A DNA stretch of 22,289 bases, taken from Larix sibirica. Taxonomy: Eukaryota; Streptophyta; Pinopsida; Pinales; Pinaceae. The stretch spans positions 1 to 22,289 of the forward strand of contig NWUY0300042055.1 in the NCBI GenBank assembly GCA_004151065.3. The letters run 5' to 3'. Both the position numbers and the translations under genes were made by a program. Position 1 is the first letter of the stretch. The number at the start of each line of letters is the position of its first letter. A model generated the notes under the pieces. The model was not told the DNA's origin, did not search any database, and saw nothing but the letters and a program-made list of their open reading frames with translations. This document shows, in pieces, positions 18,004 through 22,289 of the stretch.

Positions 18004-18559
18004 ACAAAAAAACATAAAAAAAAAAATGAAAATTTTGAACTACACGAGAGCATCTAGAGAGCACAGTCAAAGCATAAGAGAATTTTTTGGGGTCGAGAAC
18101 ACTCTCCCAAAAATGGCTCAGTTGGATAGTGCACTCCCAAAAGAGGTTTGTTTGGAGAGCACACTCCAGCAATGCTTCCATCCAAATTATGATTCAAGAA
18201 CGAGATCATGGGGGAGAGGAGCAATAGATGGATCACAGGTCCATAATCATTACAACCACTCAATGAATTGCACCCTACCACATCATATGTTGTCCTCTGA
18301 ACAACACATATCATCCCACACCAACACCACGTTAAATCCATCCATTTCCAAGTTGGACAAACATTAACATTTTTATACCTACATTAAGTGCATGTAATAT
18401 TCCCGGGAATATCCCACTCTTTGAGACTTACGGAGGACTATATTAATCGGATTTAATTGTTAATTGAGTGCTACTCACTTTTAAAGTACGTAGTTGACTA
18501 ATTAATTTTAGGGTCTTCAAAAATAAGAAGAAAGAGACCTAATTAAAATTATTTGAAGT
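18004..18559. other. Non-coding spacer with short degenerate repeats
   Basis: An A-rich start is followed at 18090-18175 by three degenerate copies of a ~32-bp word (GAGAACACTCTCCCAAAA, GATAGTGCACTCCCAAAA, GAGAGCACACTCCAGCAA). The open frame of 113 codons from 18026 includes these repeats and has no known domain. A 16-bp palindrome lies at 18397-18412. The 5' end of the LINE is probably near 18550-18560. Confidence 0.5.
18397..18412. other. Perfect 16-bp palindrome
   Basis: ATATTCCCGGGAATAT equals its own reverse complement, with SmaI-type CCCGGG at the centre. The flanks do not extend the symmetry. It could be a dimeric protein site or chance; there is no adjacent gene to argue for regulation. 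Confidence 0.6.
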
Positions 18560-18714
18560 GACAACACCCACCAACCTGCTCGACCTTGGATCTGGAGCCC
18601 TCTGGACCTGCGTCCAGCAACCAGCAACCTGCTAGCGTCTGCCTGTCCCTCTGACCTGCAACCAGCATCTTTTCCGAGGTTCGTTTTGCCTTAGTTCCTG
18701 ATCCATCTCATGCT
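18560..18714 (+). other. LINE 5' leader, C-rich with CCAGCAA/ACCTGC words
   Basis: The composition changes abruptly from AT-rich to C-rich at about 18560. The words ACCTGC and CCAGCAACCAGCAACC recur. L1-type elements carry an internal promoter in this region; no specific promoter motif is identified here. Confidence 0.45.
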
Positions 18715-20022
18715 ATGGGCCCTGGAGGGGGCCCTGAGGCCCCTTCTCCTCCTCCACCGGAGATTTTAGCTTTTCAGGAAATTAGTTGTAGCTAGTTCCA
18801 AACGGCCAGCGACTGAAGCTTAGCATAAATTCATAAAGAAGCTCGCCAATATCCCCACGGTTGCTCTTCCTGCTGACGAATCCTGTCGGGCTGCCTTGAA
18901 TCTTGCAGAACGAGGGCTCATCGGGGGCAGTTCACTGGCCTTTGGCCCTCCCCCAAAGCCGTGGATTCTTGGGTGCAGAGGAACTGGCGCCCTCTTGTCA
19001 CTACAGACATCGGAAGTTATCTCGTCGGTAAGGGTTTCTTTGTTTTTGTCTTTGATAACGTAGAAGATTGAAGCCTCATTTTCAAGAATGGTCCGTAGTT
19101 TATGGGCCCCCAGGGAGTTTATTTAAACAAATGGACACCGGACTTTGATCCGACACAAGATGTGCCATCTTCTGTTCCAGTATGGGTCTGCCTTCCCCAT
19201 TTACCTCTGCATTGCTGGAATCCGAAGTCCCTAGAGTCCATTAGTAACACTCTCGGGAGATATATCGACTGTGCAGAGAAAAAGGACTAGTACTCCTGCG
19301 CAAGAATATGCGTTGAAGTGGATCTGGAAGTGTGGCTACCAGAAGCCATCAAGCTTACGGTGGCAGATTGGTCTCATATCCAAGAACTGGATTACGAGCA
19401 GCTTCCATTTAAATGCAGACATTGCCGCGGATATGGACACTTTGCAAGGCATTGCAAAAAGAAGGTGGAGGAAGATGCTGAGAATTCCAACGGAGAGCAA
19501 TGGACATAGGTTCAGAAAGCAACCTTGTCTAAACAAACTAGCAGAACCAAAGGTAAAGGAGTGGCTCAGGGGACTAATGCCCACAATTCAAGGTCGACAC
19601 GGGGAGAAGGGAGCTCTGATCTCTCAATGGCAGTAGCTGCTAAAAATCCTTTTGAAATTCTCAACATAGTCCCAGAAATTTTAGAGCCTACATTTGAGGA
19701 GACCGAGCAGCAGAGTGCTCCTCAAACAGTGGAGAAGGGAAGTGCAGAGGCTTCTGATGCTCCTTTGGTCACCCACCCTCCCCCTTCCTATGCATAAATG
19801 ATAAGAAAAAAGCAACCTGAAATCTATGGGTCCTCGGAGGATGAGTCTTTCGACAGACCATCGAAAAGAGCAGGGAGGAAATATCATAAGGAAGTTCGAG
19901 AAGAGGAAGCGGAGACGCAAAAAATGCAAGGAAACCAACCCACTATCGAAATGTCCATTGGGAGAAACACTAGAAATAGGCATCCCAAGGGCGGTTCTAC
20001 TCTCTCCAACACCGGTAAATAA
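18715..20022 (+). pseudogene. LINE ORF1: DUF4283-like domain and CCHC zinc knuckle
   Basis: ORF1 proteins bind the element's RNA and are needed for retrotransposition. The ATG at 18715 lies in the main ORF1 frame and begins a Gly/Pro-rich N-terminus (PEAPSPPPPE). The segment at about 18840-18955 reads in another frame, then the main frame resumes at AVDSWVQRNW. Domain signals follow: GKGFFVFVFDN, GVYLNKWTPDFDP and VPVWVCLPHLPLHCW (about 19018-19215), the pattern of plant DUF4283. The knuckle CRHCRGYGHFARHC (19414-19455) has all four ligands in C-X2-C-X4-H-X4-C spacing. A Ser/Lys/Glu-rich tail ends at TAA 20020-20022. The main frame is interrupted by TGA near 19069, TAG near 19096, TAG 19288-19290, TAG 19507-19509 and TAA 19795-19797. 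The tail after 19797 is supported as coding because the second copy differs there largely at synonymous sites. Confidence 0.85.
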
Positions 20023-20024
20023 TG
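20020..20024 (+). promoter_or_regulatory. TAATG stop/start overlap between ORF1 and ORF2
   Basis: The ORF1 stop TAA (20020-20022) shares its last A with the ATG of ORF2 (20022-20024). The same arrangement is kept in the other LINE copy at 22202-22206. A UAAUG overlap is known to allow coupled termination and reinitiation in the silkworm LINE SART1. A similar mechanism here is inference. Confidence 0.7.
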
Positions 20025-20837
20025 CGTCTAGTCTCTTGGAATTGCAGAGGTCTAGGGAATCCAATGAAAGCCAAAGCAGTAAAAGACCTTTTGAAAGTTG
20101 AATCTCCCGAGATCCTCATGCTCCAAGAGACTAAAATTGAAGGGGATACCCTTCTTGACATCAGTAAATCAAAATGGAAAAAGAATGTCGGAAAGGCCAT
20201 AAGTGCTCGAGGTTCCTCTGGTGGCCTTGAAACCCTGTGGTTGGAGGATATGCTTAATCTAGAAAGTTATTTTGAGACTCAACACTGGATTTTCACCAAA
20301 ATTCGACATTCCTCAAGTAAGTTAATCTTCTCTCTTTTCAACATTTATGTCCCTGTCCTCTCCTCTGAAAAGAAAGAGTGCTGACAATCACTTTTAGATT
20401 TTCTAGAAACCTCTTCTCCCATGAACATTATCTGAGCTGGAGACTTTAACATTGTCCTTGACCCGAAAGAAAAGAGAGGAGGTAATCGTGGAAGAGATCA
20501 ATTGCTTCCCATTGTGGAGGAGCTTATTCAGTAGTGGGATCTTCTAGACTTCAAACCCTTGAAAGGATTGTACACATGGACAAACAATAGAATTGGAGTG
20601 GACCACATCTCAGCCCCCCTGGATAGGTTCCTTGTTTAGATCTTGTTCTTGCTGAAAAAGAGGCTCATCTCTTCCAAAATCCTTCCAATGCTCACCTCTG
20701 ATCATAAGCCCATCCTCTTACTTTTGGAAGAAGAAGAAAATCTAGGCCCTATACCTTTTCGTTACAGCCCTCTCTGGCCTGAAAAAGAAGGTTTCATGGA
20801 AGTAGTGAAAAAGGTCGGGTCTACTCCAATCTTCGAA
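20022..20837 (+). pseudogene. LINE ORF2: AP-type endonuclease domain
   Basis: This domain nicks target DNA to start target-primed reverse transcription. From the ATG at 20022 the frame gives SWNCRGLGN, the catalytic Glu in LQETK (about 20125), GSSGG, NIYVP, AGDFN (about 20436-20450), a TWTNNR loop, LDRFLV and the SDHKP motif with the catalytic Asp-His pair (20697-20711). All key residues are present. The single frame is nevertheless stopped by TGA at 20382-20384, TGA 20433-20435, TAG 20532-20534 and TAG 20637-20639. Several of these sit where Trp would be expected (for example before AGDFN). A frameshift near 20838 leads into the next segment. Confidence 0.9.
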
Positions 20838-21611
20838 TTCCCCCAACTTTGTGTGGGAGCATAAGGTTAAGGCTACAAAGCTTTCCCTGAAAGCTTGGAT
20901 CAAAAATCCCAACAACACCCCCACTAGCCTTCGAATTCAGGTTGTTCAACAGTTAGCAGAAGTGCAGGTTGAAATGGAAAGCAAAGTTATCAACACAACA
21001 GATTTAGAAAAGGAACATGCTGCCCAGATCAAAACCTTTCATTCCTTCCACTACGAAGAAGAGTACTGGAGGTTAAAGTCTTGCAGCTTGTGGCTTAAAG
21101 TTGGAGATCGAAACACATCTTTCTTCCATCAGCAATACAGAGCCTGGCTTTCTCGAAATCACCTCTACAGATGGGACGGTTTACAAAGGCTTTGATCAAC
21201 TCAAAGTGGCAGCAGAAACACACTTTCAAAATATTTACAATGAAGATGGTGTTGGTTGCGAGGAGATCACTTCTGATTTTTTCTCCCATATCCCCTCTTT
21301 AGTAAGTATGGAAGACAATTCAGCACTCATGAAGATAATCACCGAAGCTGAAATCTGCAATGTAATTTGGTCTATGGAGCTAGACAATGCCCCTGGGCCT
21401 GAGGGGTTCTCAATTGAATTTTATAGAACATGCTGGGAAACTATAAAAGTTGATCTACTGAGAATGGTCAAAGCATTCCAACAAAGAGCAAAAGTTGGAG
21501 GCATCATCAACTCCACCTTCTTGGCCTTAATACCAAAAGAAGCAAACCCGAGCTATTTCGACAAATTCAGACCTATATCATTGTGCAATGTCTCGTATAA
21601 AATTATTTCCA
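20838..21611 (+). pseudogene. LINE ORF2: linker and N-terminal RT motifs, cut by gap
   Basis: The linker reads KLSLKAWIKN, then WLKVGDRNTSFFHQ, a phrase typical of L1-type ORF2 before RT. A frameshift near 21150 moves to TSTDGTVYKGFDQL. RT begins with DNAPGPEGFSIEFYRTCWE and ALIPKEANP...KFRPISLCNVSYKIIS, the first two conserved blocks of LINE RT. It then stops at the N at 21612. The catalytic blocks A and C are not present in this contig. Confidence 0.88.
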
Positions 21612-21612
21612 N
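21612..21612. other. Single-N assembly gap 3 (joins two LINE copies)
   Basis: The 303 bp left of the N (21309-21611) align end to end with the 294 bp right of it (21613-21906). By eye there are about 22 substitutions and one 9-nt in-frame deletion. Contig ends were overlapped between diverged alleles or paralogues. Confidence 0.9.
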
Positions 21613-22079
21613 TGGAAGACAATTCAGCACTCATGAAGATAATCACCGAAGCTGAAATCTGCAATGTAATTTGGTTTATGGAGCCGGACAGTGCCCCTGG
21701 GCCTGACAGGTTCTCTTACAGAACATGCTGGGAAACTACAAAAGCTAATTTACTGAGAATGGTCAAAGCCTTCCAACAAATAGCTAAAGTTGGAGGCAGC
21801 ATCAACTCCACCTTCTTGGCCTTAATACCCAAAGAAGCAAACCCAAGCTCTTTCGACATATTCAGACCTCTATCATTGTTCAATGTCTCGTATAAAATTC
21901 TTTCCAAGCTAATGGCTAACAAAATCAAACCGTTGCTTGGGAATCTCATCTCCCCCTCTCAGGGTGGTTTTGTCAAAGAGAGACATATCCTGGATAATGT
22001 CATCTAGGTGCAAGAAGCCATGCATTCCAGTCACCATCGGAAGGAGCAAGGGATGCTCATAAAGCTTGACATGGCTAAT
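21613..22079 (+). pseudogene. LINE copy 2: ORF2 RT fragment
   Basis: It reads the same RT start as copy 1 but diverged (SAPGPDRFSYRTCWE lacks three residues), then goes further: KLMANKIKPLLGNLISPSQ, GGFVKERHILDNVI, a TAG near 22006, and KLDMAN just before the next gap. KLDMAN is the start of RT block A, so its catalytic Asp is retained. The sequence after it is replaced at the N by ORF1/ORF2-junction sequence of a LINE. Confidence 0.9.
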
Positions 22080-22080
22080 N
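22080..22080. other. Single-N assembly gap 4
   Basis: Left of the N is RT block A; right of it is the end of ORF1. No LINE has this order, and no overlap between the two sides was seen, so the join is between different pieces. Confidence 0.9.
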
Positions 22081-22289
22081 AGAAGAGGAAGCAGAGACGC
22101 AAAAAATGCAAGGAAACCAACCCACTATCGAAATGTCCATTGGGAGAAACACCAAAAATAGGCATCCCAAGGGCGGTTCTACCCTCTCCAATCCTGGTAA
22201 ATAATGCGTCTAGTCTCTTGGAACTACAGAGGTCTAGGGAATCCATTGAAAGCCGAAGCAGTAAAAGACCTTTTGAAAGTTGAATCTCC
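22081..22289 (+). pseudogene. LINE fragment: end of ORF1 and start of ORF2 (second copy)
   Basis: Matches 19902-20109 with about 11 substitutions. In the ORF1 frame most differences are synonymous (GCG/GCA, ACT/ACC, AAC/AAT), with R-to-K and T-to-P as the changes. TAATG is kept at 22202-22206. ORF2 starts SWNYRGLGNP, with Cys replaced by Tyr relative to copy 1. It may be the 5' part of the same element as 21613-22079 or of another copy; the window cannot decide. Confidence 0.9.

Larger units (their letters stand above)
18560..21611 (+). mobile_element. L1-like LINE copy 1 (5'UTR, ORF1, ORF2 endonuclease and start of RT)
   Basis: The order is a C-rich leader, ORF1 with a DUF4283-like region and CCHC knuckle, a TAATG overlap, then ORF2 with an apurinic-type endonuclease and the first RT motifs. 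This is the layout of plant L1-type non-LTR retrotransposons. The RT core (catalytic F/YxDD), C-terminal region, 3'UTR and poly(A) tail are missing because the contig ends at the N at 21612. Many nonsense codons and at least three frameshifts show it is inactive. Confidence 0.9.

Noticed and set aside
18026-18367. 113-codon plus-strand open frame
   Set aside because: Composed partly of a degenerate 32-bp repeat, open on both strands, with no recognised motif.
19826-20101. Alternative frame across the ORF1/ORF2 junction, open in both LINE copies
   Set aside because: Substitutions between the copies are mostly synonymous in the ORF1 frame ending at 20022 and not in this one, so the alternative frame is a shadow.
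21309-21906. Tandem RT domain duplication in LINE ORF2
   Set aside because: The repeat boundaries coincide with the N at 21612 and the pattern matches a contig overlap.

Overview
The window is repeat-dominated nuclear DNA of a land plant, and nearly everything recognisable in it is a decayed mobile element. The evidence is a Ty1/copia polyprotein with an initiator-Met-tRNA-type primer site, an L1-like LINE whose ORF1 looks like the plant DUF4283/CCHC type, and the C-terminal half of a hAT transposase. A large-genome gymnosperm is my best guess, from the density and age of the elements and a weakly recalled protein family at 14946-16990. That placement is inference. No intact host gene, rRNA, tRNA or CRISPR array was found.

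Layout. (1) 1-3569: the 5' part of a minus-strand Ty1/copia element (LTR, primer site, gag, protease, integrase, start of the linker to RT). (2) 3570-4785: the 3' end of a second, plus-strand copia element (end of RT, RNase H, PPT, LTR) into which the first was inserted. (3) 4983-6914: a GC-rich pair of ~600 bp direct repeats around a ~745 bp core, possibly a small non-autonomous LTR element, followed by a 63-bp tandem array. (4) 7098-12540: non-coding LTR- and leader-like repeat DNA with several tandem arrays. (5) 13537-14215: a minus-strand hAT transposase pseudogene. (6) 14568-14680: a 24-bp minisatellite. (7) 14946-16990: a broken gene for a protein with a conserved-looking N-terminal region, a charged middle and a coiled coil. 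(8) 17700-18560: non-coding DNA with degenerate duplications and a 16-bp palindrome. (9) 18560-22289: L1-like LINE sequence (ORF1, endonuclease, start of RT) plus pieces of at least one other copy.

Assembly. Single N bases at 7097, 9786, 21612 and 22080 split the window into five contigs. At 9786 and 21612 the sequence right of the N repeats the end of the sequence left of it. The first case is a 991-bp repeat with one mismatch seen; the second is a ~300-bp repeat about 7% diverged. These look like unmerged or wrongly joined contig overlaps, not biology. Order and copy number across the Ns should not be trusted.

How the parts relate. No pathway or operon is visible. The history read from the sequence is layered insertion, then decay by frameshifts and by nonsense mutations that often fit C-to-T change. 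The most interesting coding signals are a TAATG stop/start overlap between LINE ORF1 and ORF2, kept in two diverged copies, and the unidentified protein at 14946-16990, whose single long frame is broken by only a few stops.
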